The translations under genes were made by a program, and so were the position numbers. The notes beneath the pieces were generated by a model. The model worked only from the letters and a program-made list of their open reading frames with translations. It made no database searches and had not been told where the DNA came from. A stretch of 64,000 nucleotides of DNA from Phlebotomus papatasi (lineage: Eukaryota; Arthropoda; Insecta; Diptera; Psychodidae): NCBI RefSeq assembly GCF_024763615.1, contig NC_077222.1:47864001-47928000 (forward strand), in the 5' to 3' direction. Shown here in pieces: positions 25,201-40,200 of this stretch (positions are counted from its first letter, which is position 1; every line of letters begins with the position of its first letter).

Positions 25201-28200
25201 TCAGTTTGAGATCGTACGAAGCATGAGCACTTCTCCCTATACACTTATGGACAGTTTGCAGAAATCTTAAATTTTTACTTAAAACCGAATTCGAAAAGTC
25301 ACATAATTAATGCCTATTATTTGATGTAATTTACTCCCTCCGTTCCGAAATAAGTCACAGGTTTGGGAAAAAATTGGGATTAAGGGAAAGTTTGTTGGTA
25401 AATGTTTTGTATAACAACAATTATCTCTTGTAAAAAACTATTGTTAATCTTCTTAAGTAGACTTCTTAAGTAGATCTTAAGTAGACTCTCACTATATAAT
25501 TCGGGCATATGGAACCAAAATGTTATCCAAATTAAGAAAAAAATTGCACTTTTAATGATTATTATAAATTCTACAAAAAATCTTAATATTGAAAAATTAC
25601 AACGCAACTACGAAAAGCCACAGAGAATTTGAGCTAAATTGCTTCATTTTACAATCACAACTAAATGAAAAAATGTCAACAAACTTTTTTTTTCTGGAGC
25701 CCCAAATTAAGCCTTTAAAGTTTAAAGGCAAGAAGGTCAAAAATTGGGAGTCAGAAAAATCAGTTTTCTGACTTCTTATTAGAGCAAAACATAACTTTAG
25801 AAAGCCATAGGAAATACCTTTTTTGGGACACCAGTGTTTTAAACGTTTTTAACTCTTTAAGCTTTAAGGAAAAATGGGACACCGGTGTCCCAAAAACAAA
25901 AACAATTTTTTTTGACTAGAAAGTTATTTTGTCCTCTAAATAGTCCAGAAAACTAGTTTTTATTTTTGGGTCAGCGGTGTCCTATTCGTCGTTAAAGGGT
26001 TGATGTTAGATCGATGTTAAAAGAAACGAATTAGCGAAAGTCTACTGTAAAGTGGTTTAAGTCATTACAAACATCAAATAAAGATAATTGTATTTTTTTT
26101 CAAATCTATGGTGTTAAATAAACTGATTTTACTGCTCGAATTCGAACGAAGAAAGAGTGCAGTATTATATATATAATCTCTCGATTTAACACTCCAAAAT
26201 TTCCACTTTCCACTCACAGGACACTACTTTTCTTAACATATTTTCGTATTTCATATAATATCTGCGAAATGGCGTCATGCTCTGTGTCCGTCTGACCATG
26301 CAGTGAAACAGTCACAGATAAAAGTTGCCTAGGAAGCCATTTCGTTTATATACGAATATACTATTAAATCATTCCTAATAACGGGTTTTCAAGATCTAAA
26401 GTTCAAATCGCTCTATAGAGTGTATTTCCCACCGGAATTGAGTCATGTTTGGGTTTGTTGGAAAGGTCTTGGAATTTCTAACAAGTCTGAACCGAATCAA
26501 ATTGGATATGCACTGGTAATGAACTTATTATGAATTGATAAATGATTTTTATGAGAAATACAATTCCATTACTTCTAACTAAGTTATTTTGGGCGATCAT
26601 TTGAGTGATTTATAAAATGGTAAATTGTGCGAAATTACTTTCAAGGTATAGCATCTAAGTTACGAATTCGAGTTTTTCACAAAGTTTGACACCATTTACC
26701 ACCCTATCTCGTATACACATAGCTTTTTCACTTGATAAATTTGAAAAAAAAGTTAGAGTAATTCGTTTTTATTATTTTTACTTTCTCTATTTTGAATGTG
26801 TTAACGATAAGTAAACGATACTAATTACAGTAGGTTTTCGAAAAAAAATCCGAACTTGTAATTTACAGTCTCATAATTTGCATTAGGGGAGGGTGGGGCA
26901 GCTTCAAGAATGTAAGACATCAGAAAATTAGCATTTTTGAAATAATCAAATATTTTGGAATTTTAATCTAATTTTTCAAATTTAAAAGACTAGAGAAACT
27001 AGATGGTAATTGTTTATTTATAATTCATAGTCGTTTGAAAAATGAGTTTTGATAATAAGTTGAGCTGCATGTACTTCCCCACCATGCCCCATATTGAAGC
27101 TTGTACGATGAACCTGTCGTTTGATGAACTTCTTAGAAACTCCATGGCATGAATCTTTAGTTAATTTAGAAGAAATCAATCATTGCATACGCTATTGACA
27201 TACGGTTTTATTTAGTTCTTCATGCATATAACATTTCATATATATATATATATATATATATTAAATTGAATGATATATATACAGTATGTCTCAGAGTTAT
27301 TCAAATATCGATATTTCAACATATATGTACATAATTCCTTTTATGCTTTACTTTATGAAAATATACTACATATATTTATGCATGAGATTGCAAAAGACGT
27401 CTTTGGCAACGAGATATATTCTTCACGTGACTTTATTTACATATGGTAGAGAGATGTGAAAATACTAGAGAAAATGCATTCAGTATTTCCACCCTGCTGA
27501 CTTTCAACTCTGTCTGTAAGCTTTTATTGAGAAGCTTTCAACTTGTTCTGAGAGATCCAAAATCTCTCGAAGGGTATTAAAAAAAAGTAATATGCACTGC
27601 AAATAATACACTTATACAGGATGAGCATCATACAACTGTGAAAGTTTTCCGCAGTGGTATCATTTACAAAATGGTGTCATACTTTTGATTATTATTAAAA
27701 AAAAAAACTGCTCTCTCTTGGAGTTCGAGCAGTTAAAATATACATCAAGGTAAGAGCGGAGCCGCTTGATTCAAGGGTAGTTTTCTAAATCGTTCTCTAA
27801 ACTAATTGCAATTATGCTCATGATGCTCGTAGTGTAAGTTATGTCAAATGATACGATTGTTTCTTTAACATGAACATTTTTCAATAGTAAATTAATTCTT
27901 CGGGGAGTCTTTCTATCGGTTAAAACAATCTCTGTATCATTATAAATTTTCGTTTAGGACTGTTTCATGAAAATTTTGTATATAAAATGTGATTGAATAT
28001 AAAAAACATATAAATTTTTCAATTGTTAAAGATCTGTGGAGGAGTATTAGTAAGGTTAGTAATGACAAGTTTACCGAATGGCATCTGAATTAACTGACAT
28101 TTCCATGGTAACAGTAATAATTGTAATAACTTAATTTGGCGGTAATTTTTTAATTAACTTCGTGTATCTGCAGTTCTTTGAAAAAGTACACAATGTTTTT

Positions 28201-31200
28201 CCGTCTATTCGTCATGAAAACTAAGGACAGGCAGATCTTCTTCAGACTTTAATCACACTTACAGTAGCTAAATGATTAAAATCTTATTTTTGTTTTTTTT
28301 TAATATAGGGGAAGTGCTCATAATTTTGGACAGTCTGCTTATAAGCATCGAAGTTCCAAGTTTGAAGTGCGATATTTTCTATACTAATTGACATTTCTTG
28401 TTACTCTCTTTTCAGAAGGATTGTTTAGAAACTTAGCAAGCTATTTATCGTCTTATTTTTATTAAAATTAGTTTTAATACGTTTAAAAATGAATTGATAA
28501 GTAGAGGTGACCTTGGGTCTTATTTTGGACAACTTGTTTATTAATTTGGCCAACTTGGCTGTAAATTTGGACAGCTAATCCGCCTCAATAGGATGCCCAT
28601 TGTTCTTTATTTGATGAACCAATCTTACCAAGTCCTCTTCCTGTTCATGTAAGGAAAACGTAGAATGTCACAGAAGCCCGGAAACTTTCCAGCAATTGCT
28701 CACACTGAATTTTCAACAAAGCAATTTCAACTCAAATCATATTCAAATTTTAACGTATTTAGTGTTAAAATCTTCCAAAAAGAACAAATATTTAGATAGA
28801 ATTCATTATTCATCAAATATTGGAATAAAAATCCATCATTTTAATCAATTTATTTTTAGTGTCCAATGTTATCCTCAAAGTGTCCAAAATAAGAAACTGG
28901 ACAAAATTATGAGCATTTCCCCTATAGGGCCAGCGAACAATCCTCGATCGTTTGCATCTGGTTAAGAAAATTGTAATATTTCGAATGTTCATTAATCTAC
29001 AACATTAAAGCAAAATTTTCCTCACAAGTCTAAATCGCTTTTTTTCGACATTTTCAAACAAAAAAAATTATTGCTGTCAGAACTAAAAAGTCTCATTCCA
29101 ATGCATTCAACGAATTATCTCTAAAACCCAACTAAAAAGGCATCTAAAAATCCCCGCATTCCCCTAATAATGTGCTTTGATATTTGTTATTCAGTCAGAT
29201 CTACCTAGATCTAGAATATATCGAGAGCTTTTCCATTGATACTGTTTCAACATTTGAAAAAATCTAGTGTATTTAAATTAACTAATATTATACATTGGGT
29301 ACATGGTATGAAACATCATACATATTGCTATGTGATATAAACATTCGAATGATTATTTGACTTTTTTTTTGTACTTTTCAACTTGTGGCTGTGTATGACG
29401 TTTGATGTGTACATTATCGATGTGTGACATGAGACATTTTGATGAGGACGAGTATGCGCGCATAATAAATTTTCAAAGTATATAGAGAGAGAAAATGCTT
29501 ATGGCTGAATTATACATAACACGAATGACTATCTATAAATATACATATCTAACTATAGATATATAGAATAATGTGGAATATATAGTTAAATCTACATAAT
29601 GTATATAATTTTATTATCGCACGAAAATGTACATATTCTCTCTCTCTTCTGTATTATAATACTACAATACAACTTATTCGTATGAAAACCTACATCTATG
29701 ACGAAGAGGTAGGTGGGGAGCAATACAGGGAGATGGTATGAGAGAATTATTTTATGTGTGTAATGTATTATAAAAATAAAGTATCTGATGGAAGAGTTTT
29801 ACTGAAAATTTTCATTCCTCGACGTCTCTCCTGAATATTTCTTCACATTATGCTTTTTTTTTTCAATTTGCTCTCTCTTTCTCAGCAATTTTTTTTCTTT
29901 TGCAAAAAAAAAAGATTCCTCTCCTTTTTGCCTTTTATTTTAAACACTCAGCATCATTGCAGCTCAACGACCAGAATTGATGCTAAATTTAAATATTACA
30001 AGGAGAATAATCATCATTTCACACTGTTGCCATTCAATAAGACTCATTATCAGATTGGATAGTAGAACCGAAATATAGGTCATAATTTCACAAGCATCCG
30101 TAGCTGCAAAAGATCACCCAAGTCTCACATACACCATGCATTGTAACAGATAACTTTTGCATAAAGTATCACAGTTTATCTATGAATATATCTTGTTGTC
30201 AAGCTTATGTTCGGTTTACAAAAATCCCCAATTTATTTTTTGTTGCAAAAAAGAAACTAAACTAAACTATACAGAGGATGAATGGAGAAAAAATTTAAAA
30301 CAAAAAGAAAAACTTGACGACAAAATGATGCAAAATCTAAAAAGTATAACATCCTGAGCATGCAACGAACGTCAGAAACTCTTCAGTAAAATTCACATGG
30401 CGGGACTAAATGTGTGCAAAATCATGGGAGAATTTATTAAGAATTCTTTGGAAATGAGCCATATCTAATACGTCAGTGTATATTGCGCGTGTTAATGTAC
30501 GTAGTGTAACCTTGTATCCATTTAAAAAAAAAAGCTAATTGTTTATTTTAAAAAAAATTTGCCGGGAGTAATATATAGATTAACTGCGTGAACACCCCTT
30601 TTCTAAAAGAAATCTTTCAAATACCTTATTATCTGTGTTAGCTTGAAAATGGAAAAGTCTCCTAATTTTATTGAGTGATTTTTGGTGATTTTGCTCAATC
30701 AATAAGATAATGATAAATGGTGTACTGAAAGTTTACACAATCTACGTAATATGTGCAATCGGATACGTAATAGATAAGATTAGGAAGGTTTTTTTTCTTT
30801 ATTTTCTTATTTCTTGTCAATGAATATAAACAATAAGGCATATGAGATATGAGCTTACAAAATACTTCAATTGCGATAGAAAAAAAATTCCTCCAATCCA
30901 TTCTAATTTTTTTTTTCGTACAAATATATAAAAAAAAGAAGCTTTGGCAATATTGTAGGCCTTTGACCGCTTTGAGCTGAGGTTATTCATAGTTAAATTG
31001 AGAAATAATTCTATTTGGTATTTTGTTATTATTATTCGTCATAGGAGAGAGAAGGCCCTTAGCACAGATGAAACATACTAAATTAAGCATACCAGAATAC
31101 CGCCTAGTCCCTATATTTTGTCTCTATGTACCCCAGAACAACGTAGTTGAAATACATTCGGTCGGTTGCATTGATTTTTCATTTTCATTTGTATGTATAC

Positions 31201-34200
31201 ATATATAACTGCTGAATCTTGCTTGCCTGGCGGGTTGTTGGCTGGTTTGCCTAGCACCCCTCTTCATCCCATACCCACCTCTCATACTCTTTAATTCATT
31301 CGACACACCAATATGACTACTATATCCACCACACACAACTATATCCACCCATAATAGCCCACCTTCGGGTCCAAATGCTATATTTATGTACATAGTATAC
31401 CCATCATTGCCATATAGCAATCATATACATAAACTCACTCAGTACATAAAATATGATATCAGGGAATATAGCTATATGAAATAGAAGAGAGAATCTTCCA
31501 CAGAAGAGACACCCTCTCCTGGTTTTGAACACCGCAATACCAGAAGCAATGGAACCTAGATGTACCCAGGATTCGCACTTTGGATTTTATGTCATAGCAA
31601 AAATGTATCTGTACATTTTATCCCTCTCCAAGTAAACCTATATAGTACGTATATATTGCATATAATCAACCCCGCGAATCTCTCAAGTCTATCTATATAT
31701 GTATATATATTTATATATTGCTTCTACGTATACATATACACAATGAAAATGTAATGTACTACATACCCCATTAAGTTTCCAACATACTAAAGTACATTCA
31801 TTAAAAGGGTGTGTAATATTTTCCAACATGTATCTAAATTTTCCGATTGACAATAATTTCATACATATATAGGAATTAGTTTTACAATAATAACAATTTA
31901 GCATACACCATAATTCACAATTTATAGCTAGGACACTTATGGTCAAGGGCCTTGTAATCAAGTTGTATGATTTACTAATACTCCACATTTACATTATCAT
32001 TAAGAAATTAATATGAATTGGAATCAGTAATAGACTTCAATGTACTAAGTACTCAGAATTTATCACACTATATTGAGCAATTTCTGCGACAGTATCACAG
32101 AAAACACTTTCTTGTATCCCCCTTGTAGCTTCTTGAGAATAGACAACATCTTGTCACATCAGCTACTTAGTACATTAAATAGAATCCAAGACTAGTAACA
32201 TTCGGACTATATTATATAATTTATTTTGCATTATTCCTATTTAAAAAAATATATATCTTAAAAAACTTTAAGAAAAAAAAATTGTTTGACAAAATAATCT
32301 AAAATTAAATTTAAAAGCAACCTAAATTAAAATAGTAAGCTATAGTTTAACCCTTTAAGGACAATTGGGTCACCGAGACCCATAGAGAAAATAATTTTCC
32401 CAGACTACATTGTTATTTCTTTCTAATATTTATACGTGATCGTAAAGTAGACGGTTGTACGAATTTAGAATATTTTTCGCAAATCTCCAAATATTTGCTA
32501 TATAGTAAATATTTAGGGGAAGTTAGGCATGGTTCGCACGTTTTTTCGAACTCCATTTTCAAGATTTTTTTCCGACTAAACTGTGAAATGCACCATGGAT
32601 TGAGCTACACCAATAAAATCTCTTGTCCTTTAGGTTTCTATACGTATCTAATTCACTGTCGCAAAATTTATGGTTTTTCCTAGACAGGAAAATGAAAAAT
32701 GTATGACAAATTGTGCGAACCTTGCCTGTGAAGGCAAGGTTCAACCTATGGGTGGTATAGGTTCGTCATTGCAGTTTTTCCTGGAATAGCTTTTCCTCAC
32801 AATAAAAAATTATTTATCGATTGTTAGATTTTAAATCCATGAATCCGCGAAAACCATCACTTCACTAAAAGAATGTTCCTAAAACACATTTTTCGGCATT
32901 TATCTGAAGCACTGTTTTTCTTGAAATTGAATGACGACAAATCGACTGAAATGTGAAAATTTCAAATGTGACAACCCTAAAATTTATCAGCTGTCAATTT
33001 GTCATAAAAAGTAAACAAACGAGCTTTTTGTTTTGGCTTAGTAAAAACAACATTTTTCTCATTTTTCATTAGAATATAGAGTAAATAATTTAATATTTTA
33101 TCTTTTGTTAATCTGTTTCGTGCGTAATCAAAGAAGGTTGAAAGGTTTCAGTACTTTTAAGTCTGTTCAAGGAAAAAACCGTGGGTAAGTGAAAACATTG
33201 TGTTTCCCTAATTGTAATTGCATAATTGGCATCTTTCAAGTTAATTAGGTATTGGGAAGTCGAGGAAGACATCCAGTAAAGGCTGCAGAAAGCCAAGAAA
33301 CTCGAGTAACCCGAAAGGCAGGAACTGGACCAATGGTTGTGAATGACGAGGGCAAGGACATCAATCCTCATATCCCATAGTACATCCCCATATCGTACTA
33401 TTGCTCAGCTGGTCTACGCTCAGTCACATATCAGCTCCCGTAGAAGGAAAAAGAGACACTGTACACATAGATCGATGGTACAATAGGGGACAGCAAAGTG
33501 GTCACAAAGTACCGAAAGAGAGTAACTGACTCATTAAAAGGATTGTATGGTGCATCCGAAGAAGAACTGAGGAAAGTTCATTGTAGCCAAAATTGCTCAC
33601 TATTACTTCATTGATTACGATGGGAAGCATGACAGATGGAATTGATACAATCCAGCGTATAGCACAGAGAAATTGAGAAAGTATCAGGAGATGAAGACTG
33701 CCTATGAAGCCCTGAAAGCAGCCAAGCTCAAAGACAATCTCGATGCTGAGCTAGATGATGCGGAGGATGAGGGCAGATTATATATATTTTATGATGTGGT
33801 TATGCCAGGCTCTAAAATGGACACCATAAGGAGAGAATAACAGAGTCCGAACTAATGTAAAAGATTTTTTTAGCCTACTACGATACCACAAAATATATAA
33901 AATAAAGAATATTTCTTTTAATTTGCTGATTAGTTATTATTTTTCTCTTTTAATTTTCTTGTCTTCCCTGAGCCTTTTCTTCAACTCTTCCCTTTTGTTT
34001 TCCTCATTGAGGTTAGGTTCTCATTTTCAAACAGCTGGAGTTGCCTGATGGGTTGGCGAACCATAACACTTTCAGAGGTTGAACCAATACGCAGTGTAGT
34101 ATTTGCGTAATTTCCTCCTTTTGAGAAATAATTTTCCTCCGTTGCAAAAAATTATTACGTAAATATCAACCCACATTAACCCTTTATCCATTAGTGTAAG

Positions 34201-37200
34201 TGATTTTTTCTGAAAATGAATTTAACTGTGAAAATTCACACGAAATATTCGCCATCAAAATTACCCATTTTGGGCCAATTTTCTATTTGTGATTCTAGAC
34301 CCCAGTCAAGAAGAACTAGGCTGCCTAGTTTTGCTGTGATGATCAGTTTTATGATTACCTATCTTATGGCTATGAAATTAAGATTTATCTCCTTCCTAAC
34401 AAAGAGAAAACATGGATTGTTCGAAGGCTCGCGCGTGCGAAGCATGCCGAACTTCCCCTAAGCTCTAAGGTGACGAATTTTAAAATTACCACATTTATAT
34501 TTTTTTTTAAATTATTTTTTCATATTTCCATTTTTTTTAAGCAAAATCCTTTTGGAAATAGAAACTACAAGTAACTATACATAATATTTTTCATAAGAAT
34601 GCAAATTATCACTTTTGGTATTGTCAGAAAAATTATTATATTTTTCAGCTATTTTTGTCCCTATTGTCCAGTCCATAAAGGCAAAAATACACCGAATCAC
34701 ACTATTGAATTATTCAAATTTTGACGTAAGGCGTTTCACAGATTTTGTTAATAGGTTTCATTTTTATTGTTGATTTTCAGTCAGTTAAAAGTTTCTCGTC
34801 CTCAAAGGGTTAAATTATGGCCTCAAAAAGACTTTCAGATCAAAGACTTATAGATAAGTTTAATGCTAAAACATATGCTTAAAGGTCGGTTTATATGATC
34901 TCAAAAAGGAGAAACTGAACTTCTAATAAAATGAAGTCGTAGAGTCCAACTAGACTCAGGCGGCGACTCAGGCTAATTCTCGAGAATATTTATCCTGTAA
35001 AATTTGGCAGTAGGGGAGACCGGGGTACTTTTAGACAGCAAAAATGAGGCTTTTTTTGCGCATGATTTGTAAAACATGATAAGGTTTGTCTAATGTTTTT
35101 ATGTTTCATAAGTAGCATTAGGACGTTGGCTGTATGAAACAGTGTAGTTCAAGCTCTAAAATCCTTGACTTTATCTAGAGAGGATAATAAAAAAAGTATG
35201 ACACATTGGCTACACGTGTCCCGGGCTTGGTAGATATAGCCACTTTGGGGGTACTAATTGCCACCAGTTTTCCTGACGAAATTTTAAACTGGAGATACAA
35301 AATGTTGTTTCACTTGATATACTGAAACCCACTGATGCTAAATATGTCACTTAAGTCTAATGAAAAAGGCTTTAGCAGACTTTTTTATGACATCATCGTA
35401 ATTGCGACAAAATTTATGAAAATATCCTGAAAAAATCTATTTCACAAATTGCTCATCCGAATGGCAATATTGCTTGGAATATCAATAGTACTTTTTCATC
35501 TAACAATTATCAATGTATTAGTGAAAAATCATTGATAGTTTTAACCCGCCACGGGAGAGTAGCTACATCTGCCCTGAAGGCTGTTTCAGTGTTTGTCACT
35601 TTTTATAAAAAAAAAGTAGATAATTTTGCCCAAGTGAAAAATATCTCTTAATTAAATTTATTAAACCAGAAACAAAGTAAAACTTTGAGATTTTGACTAA
35701 CAACTTAGAAAACCAAATGCTGGACCAAAAACTGTAATATCAAAATTACAATGTTATACCCATTTTATAAAAATACTTCTAAATTGTAGGACAACAAGAT
35801 CAGACTTATAAATAAATTTGGGAATATGGGGATGTGTTCCTGCTTTTATTAAAAAATACTTTGCTCAATGTACATTTTAAGGGAAACGAGAAAAAATCCA
35901 CTGTCTAATTCTACCCCTGGCTAATTGTACCCCGGTCTCCCCTACCTATTAAACTTTCCCAAACTTTCATACATTGAGGGCTTATCATCTATTAAAGATG
36001 CCTTGCATAAATTTCCTTTACCTAATTCTTTACTGCTAAATTTTACAGACTAAGTATTCTTGAATATCAGCATGAGTCTATTTGGGCCCTTACACAGCCT
36101 TCAGATTAGAGGTTTAATCTCATTTTGGATTATTTCCCATTTCTATAAAATTAGCATTTTATAAAAAAAAATTATAAAAAATCATTTTATAAAATAATAA
36201 TAAATCGTTTTCCATAATGATAAAAATTTCCCCAAATACGGATTTGTATATTAGGAGAAAATCAATAAAGTGTATTTTCGGAAGTTTATTTATCTTAAAC
36301 AAACTAATATTTCTTCACAAATATATTCTTATTGAAAATTTATTTATAAACAGATTATTATAGCCTTTTAACAAAAATGTTATTAGACAGAAAACTAAGA
36401 CCTTTTAAGTTTTTAACAAACTTTCTTATTCAAAATTCTCTAATTCATTTTTACATGAGTAAAATGTAATTATTTTAGTTATTTTAGTTAATGGGAAAAT
36501 TTGTCCCACATTGCATTGTTTTTCATACAAAATCATTTGAACAAATTGAAATCCAGTATCATTAGTATTTAAATAACTAAGTTTTAATATTGACCTGAAA
36601 ATATTTCTCAATAATATCCTCATTCGCGCTTGCAAAGCCATTCGAGAGACGAAATGACATGAGGCTTTAAAAACGTCCGAATCTTAACCCATTAAGGACA
36701 AGTGAGACACTGGTGTCTCAAAAACAAAAACTTTTTTTTTTACTATAAAAAATTATTTGTTCTCTAAATGGTCCGAAAATTTTGTTTTTTTATATTTTTG
36801 GAACACCGGTGTCCCATTCGTCTTTAAAGGGTTAACAGATTCTATACCTTCTGAACTGTAAAATTTAATCTTAAATCTGAGGATTAAATTATATAAACCA
36901 TATAATACGGGTTTTAACCCAGTTTAATTCTCTTCGAGAATATCTACACCAATATAATTTCTACACCAATAAGAAATAAACAATTAAAATACTTAATGTG
37001 GCAAAACCTCAAACCTAATGATATTATAAGGCTTTTAATTCTTTACATGATTCTTAAGTCTAATAGGACTTCAACGATAACGAAAGTAATAGGAAGCCAA
37101 AATATAAATTGAACAGTTCAAAAAAATAAGCTTTTTTATCATTATTATTCAAGTCGAGATATAAAAATGTTTATAGAGTTTCGACGGTTTATAGAGACCG

Positions 37201-40200
37201 TTTATAGAGTTTATAGAGACGGACCACGTCTACAGCGTTAAAATTAGCCGCCATCAAATCTCCTGTGTGTGTGTAAGGAAGGAACTTCAACACATATTAA
37301 GAGATAATTTCTAGAGGTCCCAAGGACTCACTAAATCTTTCCTCACGGAGCTAAAAAGAGAGCTGAACTTTATATTGAAAGAATAATAACGCAATCTATC
37401 AGGATACTTATAACAAGAATTTTAACCCTTTCGTTTATTTGGAAATTTCGAATTTGGGTACCCAAAAGAAAACATTATTTTTTAGCTATTTCGAATTAAA
37501 TAAAAATGGTTCCTATTGGATAATTACAAAGTAGAAGAACATCCAAATCCAAGAAGTTTTTTAAGCGAGTTTTAAGATTTTTGAAAACTAGAAAGTTTTT
37601 TTCAGTCTTAGCAGAGTCTGTCCTAATTCATAAACATTTTCAAATTCTATTCATTTATTTTTTATTAGAATTTTGAAACTAAGTATTTACACAAGTTTTA
37701 TTCTATAACTCTCTAGGACGAGACTTGGTATATGAGACATTTTGTAAATTCAAAATTAAATTACTATGTTCTTTTCCATCGAAAAATCGATTTTACCATA
37801 AATTTTGGATTGAAAACCTTTTTTGGAAAAGCAAGATTATATGAAATTAGCTTGCTGGATATCTTATGGTCCAGAAAGAGTAAAAGGATTACGTAGGGTC
37901 AAGAAGATTAAAAAAATATACCGTCGTTGCGGGTGACTTTGCACGTTTTTTCGCTGTTTTTCAACTTTGCCCTCTAAAAGTGGATAGTTAAAGTGAAGGG
38001 AGGGGGGGTTTTGAGTAAAATTATTTGTATTCAGTTGTTAATGAATGGATTTTGTGCCACTAGCATTAATTTTATAAAATTTTACTATGTTTAAAAAAAT
38101 CAAGAAAAAAGGCTTGCACTGGGGATAAGGTGCGGGTGACTTTGCACTTTTTAATAAATACTAAAAAATCAACAATTTCTGATAATAAACGACAATGAAG
38201 ATCTTCACATCTAAGGGTAAGATGCACGAGATCTACAAGATGACATGATCGCCATCTTGATTTGACGTTTCTGTCCGCCATTTTGAATAACTGTCAAAAC
38301 CTAAAACTGGTCCGATTGGCTTGAAATTTTAGTATGTTGTAGCTGATATCAAGACCTTTTCAGAAGGTATTTATGTTCCGGTCTACGTCAAGTATTTACC
38401 TTGATACAGAGGCTCAAAGTTTAAAAATTTGAAATATTCATATTTTGGCGATCTTTATTTTCTAATTCTGATTTTTAAAACCTAAACGAAATGCCTCAGT
38501 AACCATTAGAAATGCTTGAGGCTTTTATTTTATATATTTATTTACTCTTACATAATTAAAAAAAATGAAAAGTGCATTTATTTATTTTTTTATTTTTTTA
38601 TCTTTGCAAAAGTTTTTCAGATCTTCAAATAATATGCTGTTATAAATAAAAACATTACTTTTCTTTTTGTTTGTTATTTAGATCTCATCGCCTAACGATA
38701 ATACTGCCTTTTTTGTGATTGTTTCGATAAAAGAAGCTCTCCGTAGTTCTGTATTTATGAAAATGTCAAAATTTTGAACTTAGAGCCCCAGTATCCAGAC
38801 AATCGCTTGACCTAGGTCGGATTTTATATATGTTCTGGAAAGGTCTTGACATCAGCCAGAACATACTAAAATTTCAGCTCAATCGGATAAGTTTTTTGTT
38901 ATGACAGTTATTCAAAATGGCGGACAGAATCGTCAAATCAAGATGGCGACCATGCTATCTTGTAGATCTCGGTCATTTTATCTTAAGTTCCCAATAAATT
39001 GGATAATTTTTAGCCAAATACTTTTCTAATAAAGCTTTAGAAAGACCATTAAATACAATTTAATAACATAAATCGTGCGTTCTTAGGAAGACTATAGTGA
39101 AAAAAAGGAATTTACTAAAAATAATGAACAAAATCGAAGTGGATTATTCTAGCCAGATAAATTTAGAATAGATTTGGACAATTTACTTCTCTGAAATCGA
39201 TTTTAGAATTGCATCTTCAGATAACTTTTTCGCGGAGTCGTTTTTTGACAAAATACCTATACTAGGATTTCATTGACTATTACTGAAACTACAAGAATCC
39301 TTTTGAGGATCATAGTACCTTACTTGGTACTTAACATATCCCTATATACTTTGACATGGTAGACCGGATCGGTGAAGACTATCAATAAGTGTTAGAATTG
39401 TTCAAAGTCTCACAAACAGCAGAGTGCAAAGTCACCCCCCGAGTGCAAAGTCACCCGCAACGACGGTATAAGGGAAAGTGCTCTCCCTTCGAACGTTCAT
39501 GCCTTCGAATAATGTGAATTTTCTTTAAGTTTTCCTAAGATAATTAAACATTTCTATTAAATATTATTTAGCTTATTATCAATTATTAATAATTATGTTA
39601 AAATCATGTGGAAATCTCTTAGGAAAATGAAAGAAAATTCACATTATTCGAATGCATGAACGTTCGAAGGGAGAGTACTTTCCCCAAATATGTATTTTCT
39701 TTAATTTTTTTCATCATAATAAAAAAAAATAATTCAATCTTTTAGGCATATAAAAGTACAACATTTAAACTATATTTTCTGAAATTTGTATTTAAAAAAA
39801 TTTAAGATTCACCTACCATTACAAGTACCTTCGTTGGACAAGATTTTCGGAATTGGTTCATCTAAAATCCTAAAACTAAATATTTTCTATTAGCTGACAA
39901 ATTAAACAAGTCCTTGAATAAAAGATTTTATGTTTACTTGATCACAACTTATTTTATAAAATGAAAAGTAATGTAAAAGTTAGTCAAAAATGGTATTTTT
40001 TGCATACAATTCTGACAATAATTCAAATTTCATTTTCTTCAAAAATCCTTCATTCAATGACTTATCTAACTCATCAACTTATAGGAAATATTTGGTTTTT
40101 GGATTTTGAATAAATCAATTCTGATAAATCTTATCCAACGGTAAGTATGTTTCTTTTTCAAAAATGTCTCCGAAAATCAACTCCCAGAAGTAGAATTTAA

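Larger units (their letters stand above)
32351..34809. mobile_element. piggyBac-type MITE split by a larger insertion
   Basis: TTAA at 32347-32350 and 34810-34813 flank CCCTTTAAGGACAATTGGG and the right end CTCAAAGGG. Outside the inserted 32516-34460 segment it is collinear with the 515-bp copy at 5190-5704. The interruption falls at the position equivalent to TATTTAAGCTT there, where TA is duplicated. Confidence 0.88.

Noticed and set aside
33140..33870. SLU7 fragment as a processed retrocopy
   Set aside because: A plausible intron remains within it, there is no poly-A tail at its end and it lies inside a DNA transposon with TA flanks.
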